The notes beneath the pieces are model-generated. The model ran no database searches. It was not told the DNA's origin and saw nothing but the letters and a program-made list of their open reading frames with translations. Source: Clostridium sp. (lineage in GTDB: Bacteria; Bacillota; Clostridia; Clostridiales; Clostridiaceae). From it: a stretch of 53,475 nucleotides of DNA. The DNA is taken from NCBI GenBank assembly GCA_022773025.1, contig JALEZF010000015.1, positions 1-53,475 of the forward strand, in the 5' to 3' direction. Every line of letters begins with the position of its first letter. Within the stretch, counting starts at the first letter, position 1. A program made the position numbers and the translations under genes. This document shows positions 33,905 through 43,296 of this stretch, one piece after another.

Positions 33905-35638
33905 TTAAGCAGCATTCTTTTTCTTTCTATCTATAATTACTGCTGAACCAATGATAATCATGATTATTCCTACAGCTGCTACGCTTTCTGTAGATATTAC
34001 TGATCCTGTTTGTGGAAGTTTTTCAGCATTCCCTGTATTCTTATCATCCTCTACTGGTGCTACAGGAGCTTTGCCGTTTATTAGTGGATTAGAATAATCA
34101 TATACAAGATGCTTGTCCCCTAGAGCTTTTAATGCTTTAACTAATGCATCTCTTATTGGGATATTTGTATCATGCATATCTATAGCTCCACTAAAATCAT
34201 ACTCATCTCCGCCTGTGGACATAAAATCATTTGTAACAACTGAATAAAGTTTATCCATTTCAATCTTTGTTCCATCATCAAGGAACATATCACTTATTCT
34301 ATTTCCTGCTTCTTTGTCCTTATCATAATATACCTTTACTCCTGAAACCTGTACCCATCCATATTTGTCATTATAGATACCATGTTCAATAACTTTCTTT
34401 AATTGAGCTCCAGTTATCTTCATTGTAACTAATGTATTATCAAAAGGCATTACCTCGTAAAGGTTACCCATAGTTATATTTCCTTTGGCTATAGAAGTTC
34501 TAAGTCCTCCACCATTAGTTATTCCAATTTGTGTTCCTGCTTCTTTTCTCATAACATCACATGTCCACTTACCAAGTGGTGATGTACCTTGATGCTTGAA
34601 TCTATCATGACTTAACTCTGTATCTGTAATACCAACTACTTCATCTAGAATAGGCTGAAGTATATCTCTATATTCTTTATATATTGCTAATGCATTAGGA
34701 TCATCTTTTAATGTATCTGCTCTGTTATATAAAGTATCAGCTTTAGGTTCTATTGATATTAGTTTGTTGTCTGCAGCACTAAAAGTCATCTTTAAATTTG
34801 CCAATGTTCTTCCTGAATAGTAACCTTCAATTATAGGTTTTCCATTAACATATCCTGAAACTTGATTATGTGTATGCCCAGCAATTATTCCGTCAATACT
34901 AGCTACTTTAGTTAAATCTGTAGCTTCTCCTGTTATAGTTCCATCCGCAGCTTGCGATGCTCCTAAGTGGGTCAAAGCTATAACTACATCCACTTTGTCC
35001 TCTGACTTTAATTTATCTGCCCATTCTGTTGCTGATTTTACAGGATCTCTAAATTCTAATCCTGCTACATTTTCAGACTTAGTTTTAAACTGTGTCTCTG
35101 GGGTTGCAAGTCCTATAAATCCTATCTTAATGCCATCCATTTCAACTATCTTATAAGGCTCTGCATAAGTTATAGGTTTACTTGTATTCTTGTCATAAAT
35201 ATTGCAGGCTAAGAATTCAAAACCTCCGTCCTTCTGCCATTGTTCCATGTACTTTGTGCCCCAGTCATATTCGTGGTTTCCTATTGCAGATGCCACTAAA
35301 CCAATTTCTTTAAACATCTTTGACACTGGTTCTCCATAAGTAAGGTTTGACATTGCAGTTCCTTGATAGTTGTCACCACCAGAAACTACTATAGTGTTAG
35401 GATTAGCCTTTTGATATTCCTTTATGGCTCCTACAAACTTAGACATTCCAGGTGTTTTTCCACTAGGGTCTAAAGCTCCATGAAAGTCATTAAAAGAAAT
35501 TATGTCTATAACTTTGGTGTCAGTTGGTTTTGTAGTATTTCCATCTGCTCTTGCTGTAACCGAGGTAGATAATCCCACTGTCATCATAGCTGCAACAAGT
35601 AGTGATAAAAATTTTCTTTTACTTTTTGCCTTTAACAT
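33905..35638 (-). CDS. Sortase-anchored extracellular 5'-nucleotidase / cyclic phosphodiesterase
   Basis: 577 aa. N-terminal signal peptide (basic start, hydrophobic core to about residue 30, cleavage near ARA). The metallophosphatase site is visible as SFNDFHGALDP, GGDNYQGTAM, GNHEYDWG, ALTHLGAS and GHTHNQVSG. The C-terminal 5'-nucleotidase domain (GITNGGGLRTSIAKGNITM) is complete. The C-terminus carries the wall-sorting signal LPQTG, a hydrophobic helix and the basic tail DRKKKNAA, so sortase should anchor it to peptidoglycan. It would release phosphate and nucleosides from nucleotides outside the cell. It lies next to the organophosphate importers but is transcribed on its own. Confidence 0.92.
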   Translation of the reverse strand: MLKAKSKRKFLSLLVAAMMTVGLSTSVTARADGNTTKPTDTKVIDIISFNDFHGALDPSGKTPGMSKFVGAIKEYQKANPNTIVVSGGDNYQGTAMSNLTYGEPVSKMFKEIGLVASAIGNHEYDWGTKYMEQWQKDGGFEFLACNIYDKNTSKPITYAEPYKIVEMDGIKIGFIGLATPETQFKTKSENVAGLEFRDPVKSATEWADKLKSEDKVDVVIALTHLGASQAADGTITGEATDLTKVASIDGIIAGHTHNQVSGYVNGKPIIEGYYSGRTLANLKMTFSAADNKLISIEPKADTLYNRADTLKDDPNALAIYKEYRDILQPILDEVVGITDTELSHDRFKHQGTSPLGKWTCDVMRKEAGTQIGITNGGGLRTSIAKGNITMGNLYEVMPFDNTLVTMKITGAQLKKVIEHGIYNDKYGWVQVSGVKVYYDKDKEAGNRISDMFLDDGTKIEMDKLYSVVTNDFMSTGGDEYDFSGAIDMHDTNIPIRDALVKALKALGDKHLVYDYSNPLINGKAPVAPVEDDKNTGNAEKLPQTGSVISTESVAAVGIIMIIIGSAVIIDRKKKNAA

Positions 35639-35784
35639 TGATGAATTCCCCCTTCTTTTTCAATAATAAGCTTCATATACATTATATATTTTAATACTTA
35701 TTACATCAATTACCTTTATTGTTTATAATATGAAAATAATCCATCTTTAACACTATAATCAACATTTGATTTTCCTTATGCATT

Positions 35785-35815
35785 AAAAGGATTGAGAACA
35801 TATCCCAATCCTTTT
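35785..35815 (-). terminator. Terminator after the flavodiiron protein gene
   Basis: AAAAGGATTG at 35785-35794 pairs with CAATCCTTTT at 35806-35815. It marks the end of the acyl-CoA dehydrogenase-fusion/flavodiiron operon. Confidence 0.8.
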
Positions 35816-35824
35816 ATTAAAACA

Positions 35825-37024
35825 TTATTTCATTGATTCAATTATACTATCTACTAAATTATCTATTTCATCTGATGTAGTTTCATTTAGTGATGATAGT
35901 ACTGATACATTTTCATTAAGTACAGTAATCTCTTTCATTTCATCTAATAATTCTGTAATTTTAGAACCTGCTTGTGGTGCCCATGAACCATTTTCTATAA
36001 CAGCTACCGTTCTCTTTTGCACATTTAAAGCCTTCATATCCATTAAAAAATTATGCATAACTGGAAATATACCTAAATTGTACGTAACTGATGCAAGTAC
36101 AACATGGCTTAGTTTGAAGGTTTCTGAAATAAGTTCTGATACATGAGTTTTTGAAACATCATATATCTCTACATTTGTAACACCTTTTTCTACTAATCTT
36201 GTAGCTAGTATATTGGCTACATTCTCCGTATTTCCATACATGGATGCATAAGCAATGACAACTCCCTGCTCTTCTGGCTCATAAGTACTCCACTTATTAT
36301 ATTTATCCAATAGATATGCTAAATCTTTTCTCCAAACTGGTCCGTGAAGAGGACAGATTATTTTTATATCTATAGTAGAAGCTTTTTTTAGAAGTTTTTG
36401 TACGTGAGGGCCATACTTACCAACTATATTCGTGTAATATCTTCTAGCATCCTCAATCCAATCACGGTCAAAATCAACTTCATCACTAAATAGTTTTCCA
36501 TCTAAAGCTCCAAAGGAACCAAAGGCATCTGCAGAAAAGAGCACTCCATTTGTCACATCGTATGTTACCATAGCTTCTGGCCAATGTACCATAGGTGCAG
36601 CAACAAAGGTAACTGTATGGGATCCAAAGCACTGTGTATCCCCTTCCTTTACAGTTATAGAATTATCCTTCACTGTAAATCCAAATTGATTCATAAGCAT
36701 ATAAGCTTTTTCTGTACTAATCACAATAACATTAGGATACCTAAGAAGAACTTCTTCTATACAAGATCCGTGATCAGGCTCCATATGATTGATTACAAGA
36801 TAGTCTAAATCTCTGCCGTTCAAAACATATTCAACATTTTCAAAAAACTGTCTACTTACTGACCAATCAACAGTATCAAAAAGCACTGTTTTTTCATCTA
36901 TAAGAAGATATGAATTATATGATACTCCTTTTGATATAGGATGGATGTTTTCAAATAGTGCTAAACGCCTATCATTTCCCCCTACCCAAAATAAATCATC
37001 CGTAACTTTTCTAACACAATGCAT
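35825..37024 (-). CDS. Flavodiiron protein (rubredoxin:O2/NO oxidoreductase, FprA type)
   Basis: 399 aa. An N-terminal metallo-beta-lactamase-like di-iron domain has HMEPDHGSCIE near 80, VHWPEAMVTYD near 147, ADAFGSFG near 166 and CPLHGPVWR near 225. A C-terminal flavodoxin domain has the FMN loop ASMYGNTENVA near 262. It reduces O2 to water (or NO to N2O) with electrons usually delivered by rubredoxin. It is separated from the end of the acyl-CoA dehydrogenase/EtfA/rubredoxin fusion by only 6 bp, so the rubredoxin domain of that fusion is the obvious donor. No rubredoxin domain of its own. Confidence 0.93.
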   Translation of the reverse strand: MHCVRKVTDDLFWVGGNDRRLALFENIHPISKGVSYNSYLLIDEKTVLFDTVDWSVSRQFFENVEYVLNGRDLDYLVINHMEPDHGSCIEEVLLRYPNVIVISTEKAYMLMNQFGFTVKDNSITVKEGDTQCFGSHTVTFVAAPMVHWPEAMVTYDVTNGVLFSADAFGSFGALDGKLFSDEVDFDRDWIEDARRYYTNIVGKYGPHVQKLLKKASTIDIKIICPLHGPVWRKDLAYLLDKYNKWSTYEPEEQGVVIAYASMYGNTENVANILATRLVEKGVTNVEIYDVSKTHVSELISETFKLSHVVLASVTYNLGIFPVMHNFLMDMKALNVQKRTVAVIENGSWAPQAGSKITELLDEMKEITVLNENVSVLSSLNETTSDEIDNLVDSIIESMK

Positions 37025-37030
37025 AATCCT

Positions 37031-38947
37031 CTATACCTCCTTCGCTAACTCAAGAAAACCTGTTTTTTCTTCCCCACAGTATGGGCAAATCCACTCTTCT
37101 GGAAGAGCCTCAAAAACAGTTCCTGGGCTTACATCATTTTCTGGATCTCCTAGAGCTGGATTATATTCATATCCACAACCATCACATACATAGTTTGTCC
37201 ATGGTGACGGTTCTTTCTTTGGAGTTGCTTTTCTCATCTTTTCCATTGGTGGTGCTTCTTTCTTTGCCTCACCATTGTCTAAAGCTACAGTTAATAAAGG
37301 AAGAATTTCCATCAAATCTCCAACAATGCCGTAGTCTGCATTCTTGAAGATCTGAGCATTCTTGTTCTTATTAATAGCTACTATAGTAGTGGCATCCTTT
37401 ATACCTTTAAGATGCTGACCCGCTCCTGAAATTCCACAGGCTATATAAAGATTTCCATTAAACTTTTGTCCTGACATTCCTACGTATCTATTAAGTGGTA
37501 CGTATTTTAAGGTTTCAGCAACTGGTCTTGATGATCCTACAGCTGCTCCAGCTTGAACTGCTAGCTGTTCAATAAGCTTCATATTTTCCTTTGCTCCAAT
37601 TCCCTTTCCAGCACTAACTACACGATCTGCTAGTGTAATTGGTGTATCTATCGGAATTCCAACAGTAAAGTCATATCCATCTGATTTCAATGCTTCCACT
37701 AAAGCTTGAACATTTTCCTTAGGAGAGCCTTCATTGAATATTTTCTTCTTTCTCCTTCCTGTTATAGCTCCTTTGGGTTTTCCGACCTGTACATTGTTCT
37801 TTGGCGCTTTTCCTAAAATGTGAGAAGCTATAACAACTCTTTGAATCTCATTAGTTCCTTCGTATATAGTGCAAATCTTTGCATCTCTATAAGCTCTTTC
37901 AACTTCCATACCCTTTAGATATCCAGTTCCACCAAAAATCTGTACAGCATCATTAACTACCTCTAAGCAAATATCAGATGCGTACTGCTTTGCCATAGCT
38001 GATTCCATTCCATAAGGTTCATGCTTTTCTTTAAGTTCTGCTGAGCTGTAAATCAAAAATCTTGCAGCTCTAATTTTTGTTGCCATATCAGCAATTTTAA
38101 AGGAATTAATTTGCTGATATGCAATAGGCATCCCAAACTGTATTCTTTCCTTTGCATACTCAACAGCGTGTTCATAAGCTCCCTGAGCGATTCCCAATGC
38201 TTGAGCTGCAATACCTATCCTTCCTCCATCAAGAGTAGCCATAGCAATTTTAAATCCTTGTCCCTCTTTTCCTAAAAGGTTTTCCTTTGGTACCTTAACA
38301 TCATTAAAAATAAGTTCTGCTGTAGAAGATGATCTAATACCCATCTTGTCATAATGATCTCCAAACTCAAAACCCTGGAAACCCTTTTCAACTATGAATG
38401 CACTTATTCCCCTTGTTCCTATATTGGGAGTGGTAAGAGCAAAAACCACATAAGTATCTGCTTTTGGGGCATTTGTTATAAATATCTTTCCACCATTCAA
38501 AATATAATAATCACCTTGAAGAACAGCTGTTGTTTCAGTTCCACCAGCATCACTTCCAGCATTTGGTTCAGTAAGTCCAAAAGCTCCTATTTTCTCTCCT
38601 TTAGCTAGAGGCACTAAATACTTTTCCTTCTGCTCCTCCGTACCAAAGGCAAAAATAGGCCAAGATCCTAATGACACATGAGCTGATAATATAACACCAG
38701 TTCCTCCATCAACTCTTGAAAGCTCCTCTACCGCAATGGCGTAGCTCAAAGCATCTAACCCAGCTCCTCCATACTTCTTAGGATAAGGTATTCCCATAAA
38801 TCCCATCTTCCCAAGCTTTTTTATAACTTCTTCAGGAAATTCATTTTTTTGATCTAACATAAAAGCAATAGGCTTTACTTCTTCTTCAGCAAAGGCCCTA
38901 ATTTTAGAACGAAATTCTTCATGTTTATCACTAGTTTTAAATAACAT
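37031..38947 (-). CDS. Acyl-CoA dehydrogenase - EtfA FAD domain - rubredoxin fusion protein
   Basis: 638 aa from ATG 38947 (AAAGGAGGG SD; upstream codons to 39016 are not used). Residues 1-385 are a short-chain acyl-CoA dehydrogenase with catalytic base E363 in [10 protein letters not shown]. Residues ~435-558 match the FAD-binding C-terminal domain of ETF alpha ([44 protein letters not shown]). EtfA domain I is absent, and so is EtfB. Residues 585-632 are a rubredoxin with C588-x2-C591 and C621-x2-C624. Thus acyl-CoA electrons could pass FAD to FAD to Fe(SCys)4 inside one chain, and then to the flavodiiron protein encoded 6 bp downstream. The domains are seen; the electron path is inferred. 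Divergent from a Crp/Fnr regulator. Confidence 0.9.
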   Translation of the reverse strand: MLFKTSDKHEEFRSKIRAFAEEEVKPIAFMLDQKNEFPEEVIKKLGKMGFMGIPYPKKYGGAGLDALSYAIAVEELSRVDGGTGVILSAHVSLGSWPIFAFGTEEQKEKYLVPLAKGEKIGAFGLTEPNAGSDAGGTETTAVLQGDYYILNGGKIFITNAPKADTYVVFALTTPNIGTRGISAFIVEKGFQGFEFGDHYDKMGIRSSSTAELIFNDVKVPKENLLGKEGQGFKIAMATLDGGRIGIAAQALGIAQGAYEHAVEYAKERIQFGMPIAYQQINSFKIADMATKIRAARFLIYSSAELKEKHEPYGMESAMAKQYASDICLEVVNDAVQIFGGTGYLKGMEVERAYRDAKICTIYEGTNEIQRVVIASHILGKAPKNNVQVGKPKGAITGRRKKKIFNEGSPKENVQALVEALKSDGYDFTVGIPIDTPITLADRVVSAGKGIGAKENMKLIEQLAVQAGAAVGSSRPVAETLKYVPLNRYVGMSGQKFNGNLYIACGISGAGQHLKGIKDATTIVAINKNKNAQIFKNADYGIVGDLMEILPLLTVALDNGEAKKEAPPMEKMRKATPKKEPSPWTNYVCDGCGYEYNPALGDPENDVSPGTVFEALPEEWICPYCGEEKTGFLELAKEV

Positions 38948-39052
38948 ATAAATCCCTCCTTTTATTGATTTTATTTTATTCAATGTTCTGATTATTTTCT
39001 GTGACATTTGCAACAATTTAGTGGTATAATTTAGAAAAAGGGGGGGGTAATT
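38948..39052. promoter_or_regulatory. Shared divergent promoter region of the fusion gene and the Crp-type regulator
   Basis: 105 bp. For the regulator, GTGACA and TATAAT with an 18-nt spacer are at about 39000-39029. An inverted ATTGA/TCAAT pair with an 11-bp gap lies at about 38966-38986, a candidate operator for the divergent Crp/Fnr protein. The regulator's SD is a run of eight G (39040-39047), 5 nt before the ATG. These are visual matches only. Confidence 0.45.
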
Positions 39053-39688
39053 ATGAGAAAGTGTTTTATTGATGATAAAATCTCAAAAGAATCCATTGAA
39101 AAGATGATTTTATGCTTTAAACCGCAGTTTAAAACTTATAGTGCTGGTGAAACTATTATGTTTTTTTCAGATAAAATAGAGAAAATAGGTGTTATGGTTT
39201 CTGGAAAGGCTCAGTTATCTGTCATCGACTTTAATGGAGATTCAAGCCTTCTAGAAACTTATGATGGACATGATGTTTTCGGGGAATTATTCTATCTTCC
39301 ACTTGAAAATTATGAATATGTAGTGACTGCCCTTAATGAGTGCAGAGTGTTTTTTATTGATTACAATCATATAATAACTCCTTGCGAAAACACTTGTATC
39401 CATCATTCTCAGCTTATCAATAACCTATTTATTATGTCAGCACAAAAATCTCAAGCTTTATCTCTTCATCTTAGTATTTTAAATCAACACACCATAAGGA
39501 AAAAGCTTTTAACATATCTAAACTACATAAAAAATACCTCTGGAAAAAATCCATTTGTTATTCCAATATCTCTAGGAAACCTAGCTGACTATCTATGTGT
39601 TGATAGAAGTGCTATGACTAGAGAAATTAAACTTCTGAAAGAAGACGGAATCTTAAAAGCTGATAGACGTACGTTTTATCTATATTAG
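39053..39688 (+). CDS. Crp/Fnr-family transcriptional regulator
   Basis: 211 aa. N-terminal cyclic-nucleotide-binding-like beta-barrel ([14 protein letters not shown], then FGELF near 81), dimer helix, and C-terminal winged HTH ([19 protein letters not shown]) from ~165. It lacks the N-terminal cysteine cluster of Fnr, so it is not an [4Fe-4S] Fnr by that route, although single cysteines (C5, C24, C115, C119) exist. It resembles CooA/YeiL/ArcR-type clostridial regulators. It is divergent from the acyl-CoA dehydrogenase fusion/flavodiiron operon and may control it in response to O2, NO or redox state. SD is a G8 run. Confidence 0.88.
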   Translation: MRKCFIDDKISKESIEKMILCFKPQFKTYSAGETIMFFSDKIEKIGVMVSGKAQLSVIDFNGDSSLLETYDGHDVFGELFYLPLENYEYVVTALNECRVFFIDYNHIITPCENTCIHHSQLINNLFIMSAQKSQALSLHLSILNQHTIRKKLLTYLNYIKNTSGKNPFVIPISLGNLADYLCVDRSAMTREIKLLKEDGILKADRRTFYLY

Positions 39689-39703
39689 AAATGAAAATGG
39701 AAA

Positions 39704-39745
39704 GGAAGAGTTCAGATGGAATATCATCTGAACTCCTCTTTTTTT
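39704..39745 (+). terminator. Terminator of the Crp-type regulator gene
   Basis: GAGTTCAGATG at 39708-39718 pairs with CATCTGAACTC at 39725-39735, followed by CTCTTTTTTT. It separates convergent genes. Confidence 0.88.
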
Positions 39746-39753
39746 AGATTGAC

Positions 39754-39912
39754 TTATTTTAAAACGAAAGATTGACAATCTGTACATTCAACTACTGTAG
39801 GATTTTTTTCATGAGTTCCTACTTTAATTTCATCTAAAGTACAGTAATCTTCACAGCAATCATGAAATTTGCATTGCTGTACTGAGCATTTTATTGATGA
39901 ATTCTTTGACAT
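39754..39912 (-). CDS. 52-aa DUF1540 protein
   Basis: An ATG at 39912 preceded by GGGAGGCG opens a 52-codon frame ending at 39754. The product starts MSKNSSIKCSVQQCKFHDCC and ends TDCQSFVLK. The Cys spacing (C9, C14, C19, C20, C24 and a late C43/C46) and the final CxxCxSF match one DUF1540 module, as in each half of the protein at 901-1218. It is small, soluble and probably metal-binding; function unknown. It converges with the Crp gene and ends at the shared terminator side. Confidence 0.8.
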   Translation of the reverse strand: MSKNSSIKCSVQQCKFHDCCEDYCTLDEIKVGTHEKNPTVVECTDCQSFVLK

Positions 39913-40144
39913 AAAATCGCCTCCCTTAATAAGTATTACTATTTTAGTTTTCCTAATATCTAAAATAATATACTATCCTCAGGATTCCAATTATTGATAA
40001 AATTTAATTCTAGTTTCATTATATTATGATTATCATGATATAACATTAAAGAAATCTTTTAAATTATTAGAATATAAAAGTAAAATCCTTAAAAAATTTA
40101 CGAATTGCTCTAAAAAAGAAGACTCAATAAGGAGATTTTATTGT

Positions 40145-40857
40145 ATGATTATTAGCAAAGACTATATTTATGGAGACAACTGTTTATTTGATGAGCTATC
40201 AAGTTACAAAGAAAGATTACATATAGCACTTAAAGCTTCAAAAATATGCGTATTTGAAGTTGACTTATCAAAACAATTATATACCTTTTTTGAAAATGCA
40301 GAAGATATATTTGGAGTGTCAGGTGAAACTATCCTTAATGATGTTCAGCCTTATAGCAAATTAAATCCAACGGAGTATCAAAATGCTGTATTAAAATACT
40401 TTTCTCACCCAGATGATGCTGATGTAATAAATGAAGCTTTCATATGATAAACAATATTCTTGATAATTTTTATGATGAGAAACATGGTTTTATTTTATTT
40501 GATCTTGATAATTTTAAAAATGTTAATGATACATATGGACATGCTGCTGGTGATGAGGTTTTAAAATCAATTTCAAAAAATCTTACAAAAATCTTTAGAG
40601 AAATTGATATTATAGGACGTTTTGGCGGTGATGAATTTTTGATTTTGGTAAGGGATATTCCAAATGAAAAATTTTTAATATCTAAATTAGATGAACTTTT
40701 GAAAAGTAATGATAATACTTATGGAACTACAAAAATCATAGGTGTATCCCTATCCCCTGATCATTCAAGAGATTTTTCAGGTCTTTTTCAAAAAGCTGAT
40801 ATAGCCCTTTACAAGTCCAAGCAAGTCAAAAATACATATACCATATTTTCTCCATAG
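40145..40857 (+). pseudogene. PAS-GGDEF (diguanylate cyclase) gene with a central deletion
   Basis: Two overlapping frames (40145-40447 and 40444-40857, joined by ATGA) read as the two ends of one protein. The first 100 aa contain a PAS-like start (YKERLHIALKASKICVFEVD) and break off at HPDDADVINEAFI. The second starts within the GGDEF fold, lacking its first helix and the DxLTGLxNR motif, but has FDLDNFKNVNDTYGHAAGDE and the RFGGDEF signature. A segment covering the PAS C-terminus and the GGDEF start is missing, out of frame. The product would not form a complete cyclase. Translational coupling at the ATGA could still make the second part. Confidence 0.75.
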
Positions 40858-40878
40858 TTAAAATTATGAATGTATAAG

Positions 40879-40942
40879 AAAAGCAATCCACATAAATTGC
40901 ACTTGTAATGTATACAGGAACAATAAAAGTGAATTGCTTTTT
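40879..40942 (+). terminator. Bidirectional terminator between broken GGDEF gene and exporter operon
   Basis: AAAAGCAATCCAC at 40879-40891 pairs (one mismatch) with GTGAATTGCTTTT at 40929-40941. Confidence 0.7.
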
Positions 40943-40982
40943 ATATTTTCATCATAATCTCATCTATGATATTTTAGGTTCA

Positions 40983-42152
40983 TTAACTTACTAATCTTTT
41001 CTGTTTTATAATTACAAGAGTTATTGCAAATATAGCTATTGAAAAACAGAGAATTATTGCCATGCTCGTGAATATAGGCATTAAATTTTCTTTGCTAAAT
41101 ATGACTAAACCTGCTATTTCATTATTAGCCTTTACATACCAATAAGTTGGGTTAAAGCTTGCTATAGAAAGTACTGTTTTCCCCAAATATTGCTGAGGTA
41201 CAAACACACCACTTATAAAACAACAACCTAGTGAAACTACATTGGCTGCAGCAGACATGGCATTTTTGCTATTAATCACATTACCGATTAAAAAACTTAT
41301 GCTTAATGCTGCTATAGTAAATACAAATGAATTTAAAAGAAATAATACTCCATTTGTAGTAAACATATATTTGCCATACATTATGAAGCTAGCTGCTATC
41401 ATTATTATCCAAACAAGTATTGCATAACTAATATTTCCTAGTACCATTTGAATATTCATATCTTTAAGTTTTAATGATGATGATAAGTTTCTCATTCTTA
41501 GATCTTTGTTATTAAACGCTATCATAACTGATGATACTCCAAGTATCAATACAGCAAACATTGAATAAGCTAAATAGTTGTAATAATTCTTACATTTATC
41601 TCCATTGGTATATCCATTAACATAGGTATTTATCTCTACCTCTGTACTTTCTGACAAATCCTCAGCCACATAGTTTACAATCTCTTCTTGAGATAAGGTT
41701 CCTATTGCCCCCTCATAAATTTTGGCTGTATTAAGGTATCTATTTATTAAATTATCCATATACATTTCACTAGTGGAGTTAGGAACTGCAGTTATTTTAA
41801 TATCAATATCTTCTTCCCCTTTTATCATTTTCTCTGTAAATCCATTAGGAACTCTTACTACATACTCTACTGTCCTAAAGAATAATGCGTCCTGAAGTTT
41901 TTCATTGTCCTCTGATATGTCTACTATATTTGAATTTTTGCTTACATAATCTCTGAGTCCATCTACAAACTTTGAATCTTCATCCTCATTAATAAAAGCC
42001 ACATTGATTTTAGTCTCTTCAAAATTTGTATCTGCTGGATTCACAGCTATATTTCTAAGGATTATAGCATATGCTAAAAATACTATTATATAAATCATTA
42101 TTTGATTCAAATTTCTCATAATTACTTTAAAAAAAGCCTTATAAACTTGCAT
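40983..42152 (-). CDS. ABC-2-type exporter permease, subunit B
   Basis: 389 aa. One N-terminal membrane helix (~16-32), a long extracytoplasmic domain (about residues 40-170), then five C-terminal helices; this is the NatB/YhgE-like ABC-2 membrane layout. AAGGAGG precedes the ATG, which overlaps the end of the companion permease gene by 14 bp. With the 42139 and 43297 genes it makes a three-gene exporter, perhaps for antimicrobial peptides or lipids. The divergent kinase/regulator pair suggests envelope-stress control. Confidence 0.88.
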   Translation of the reverse strand: MQVYKAFFKVIMRNLNQIMIYIIVFLAYAIILRNIAVNPADTNFEETKINVAFINEDEDSKFVDGLRDYVSKNSNIVDISEDNEKLQDALFFRTVEYVVRVPNGFTEKMIKGEEDIDIKITAVPNSTSEMYMDNLINRYLNTAKIYEGAIGTLSQEEIVNYVAEDLSESTEVEINTYVNGYTNGDKCKNYYNYLAYSMFAVLILGVSSVMIAFNNKDLRMRNLSSSLKLKDMNIQMVLGNISYAILVWIIMIAASFIMYGKYMFTTNGVLFLLNSFVFTIAALSISFLIGNVINSKNAMSAAANVVSLGCCFISGVFVPQQYLGKTVLSIASFNPTYWYVKANNEIAGLVIFSKENLMPIFTSMAIILCFSIAIFAITLVIIKQKRLVS

Positions 42153-43284
42153 ATTTTTGCCTCCTTAAAACTAAGTAGGTTATACTACTGAAAATAATTG
42201 TGAAAATGCAAAGGAGAACTAGGTTTGTAAAAAACTTTGTTAAGTTGTCATAATAATATAATGAGTAAAAAGAATCTGCAATTAAATTTACAGGGTTAAT
42301 ATATCCTAGAATAGGCATATTAGTATTTATAATGTATTTCATCTTATCGTACATCATCCCTGACAAAAATGACATTGTCATAGTAGTTCCAATTAAAATT
42401 CCTATCTTAATTCCTTCACCCTTTTTTATTATAGATCCTATGAAGGTACCAAAGGTTACCCCTGCTATTGTTCCAATTATGCATGTCAAAATTATATATA
42501 AAAGTTGGTTTCCAAAACTTACTTTTATGACTAAAGCCAAATATGCTATGAGTATTCCTATATCAAAAAGTTGAACTGTGGCTGCTGCAGCCATAGATGC
42601 CATAAACACTTTCAACTTGTTCGTTGGTGCAACATTTACTCTTGCGCCTTGAGAAGACTGATTTCCTTGGATAACTGACACTTCCTTTATCCCTAAAAAG
42701 CTTCCATAAAAACAAGCCATAGCTATCAAAGTATAAAAGTAATTTACAGTTGTATCAGGATCAACTTTGCTGATAGCCACATCTTTAATATAATCTTTTT
42801 TTTCCATTAAACTATTTAAAGTTCCTTGATTAATTACCTCAGGATTTTTCTCTATAACAGTTTTAATTGTTGAAGAAGTCTGCTTGAATTCATCTACAAA
42901 ACTCTTTAGTATAGTTTGATTTATTCCAGACTTCTTTACTATAACTCTTATGCCATGGTCAAAATATATAAATCCATCCACTTTATTATCATCTAAAAGT
43001 TTTTTAGCTTCATCTTTAGAGGTATATTCAACATTAAACAAATCTCTACCACTTTCACCACTAGAAACTGACTGTATAGCTTCCACAAACTCTATATTTT
43101 TCTCATAGTCTAACTCTTTAACCACAGCTATATTTATGCTAGAGAAATTTTCTGCACTTGAAAGATTTGAAAGGGCTAAGTTAAATAATGTTGCAAGAAT
43201 TATAGGAAATAAAAGAGTCCAAAACATCATTTGCTTATCTTTTACAATACACTTCATTCTATATTTATAATTATGAAAAAACAT
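42139..43284 (-). CDS. ABC-2-type exporter permease, subunit A
   Basis: 381 aa, same layout as its neighbour: N-terminal helix (~18-36), large extracellular region, then helices from ~185. It is a paralogue of the 40983 product (about the same length, low similarity by eye), as usual for hetero-dimeric NatB-like permeases. It follows the ATPase by 12 bp. Confidence 0.88.
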   Translation of the reverse strand: MFFHNYKYRMKCIVKDKQMMFWTLLFPIILATLFNLALSNLSSAENFSSINIAVVKELDYEKNIEFVEAIQSVSSGESGRDLFNVEYTSKDEAKKLLDDNKVDGFIYFDHGIRVIVKKSGINQTILKSFVDEFKQTSSTIKTVIEKNPEVINQGTLNSLMEKKDYIKDVAISKVDPDTTVNYFYTLIAMACFYGSFLGIKEVSVIQGNQSSQGARVNVAPTNKLKVFMASMAAAATVQLFDIGILIAYLALVIKVSFGNQLLYIILTCIIGTIAGVTFGTFIGSIIKKGEGIKIGILIGTTMTMSFLSGMMYDKMKYIINTNMPILGYINPVNLIADSFYSLYYYDNLTKFFTNLVLLCIFTIIFSSITYLVLRRQKYASL

Positions 43285-43296
43285 GTTATCCCTCCT

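Noticed and set aside
38960..38990. Fnr or Crp consensus operator before the fusion gene
   Set aside because: The ATTGA/TCAAT pair has an 11-bp gap, not the TTGAT-N4-ATCAA or TGTGA-N6-TCACA spacing, so it is mentioned only as a candidate.
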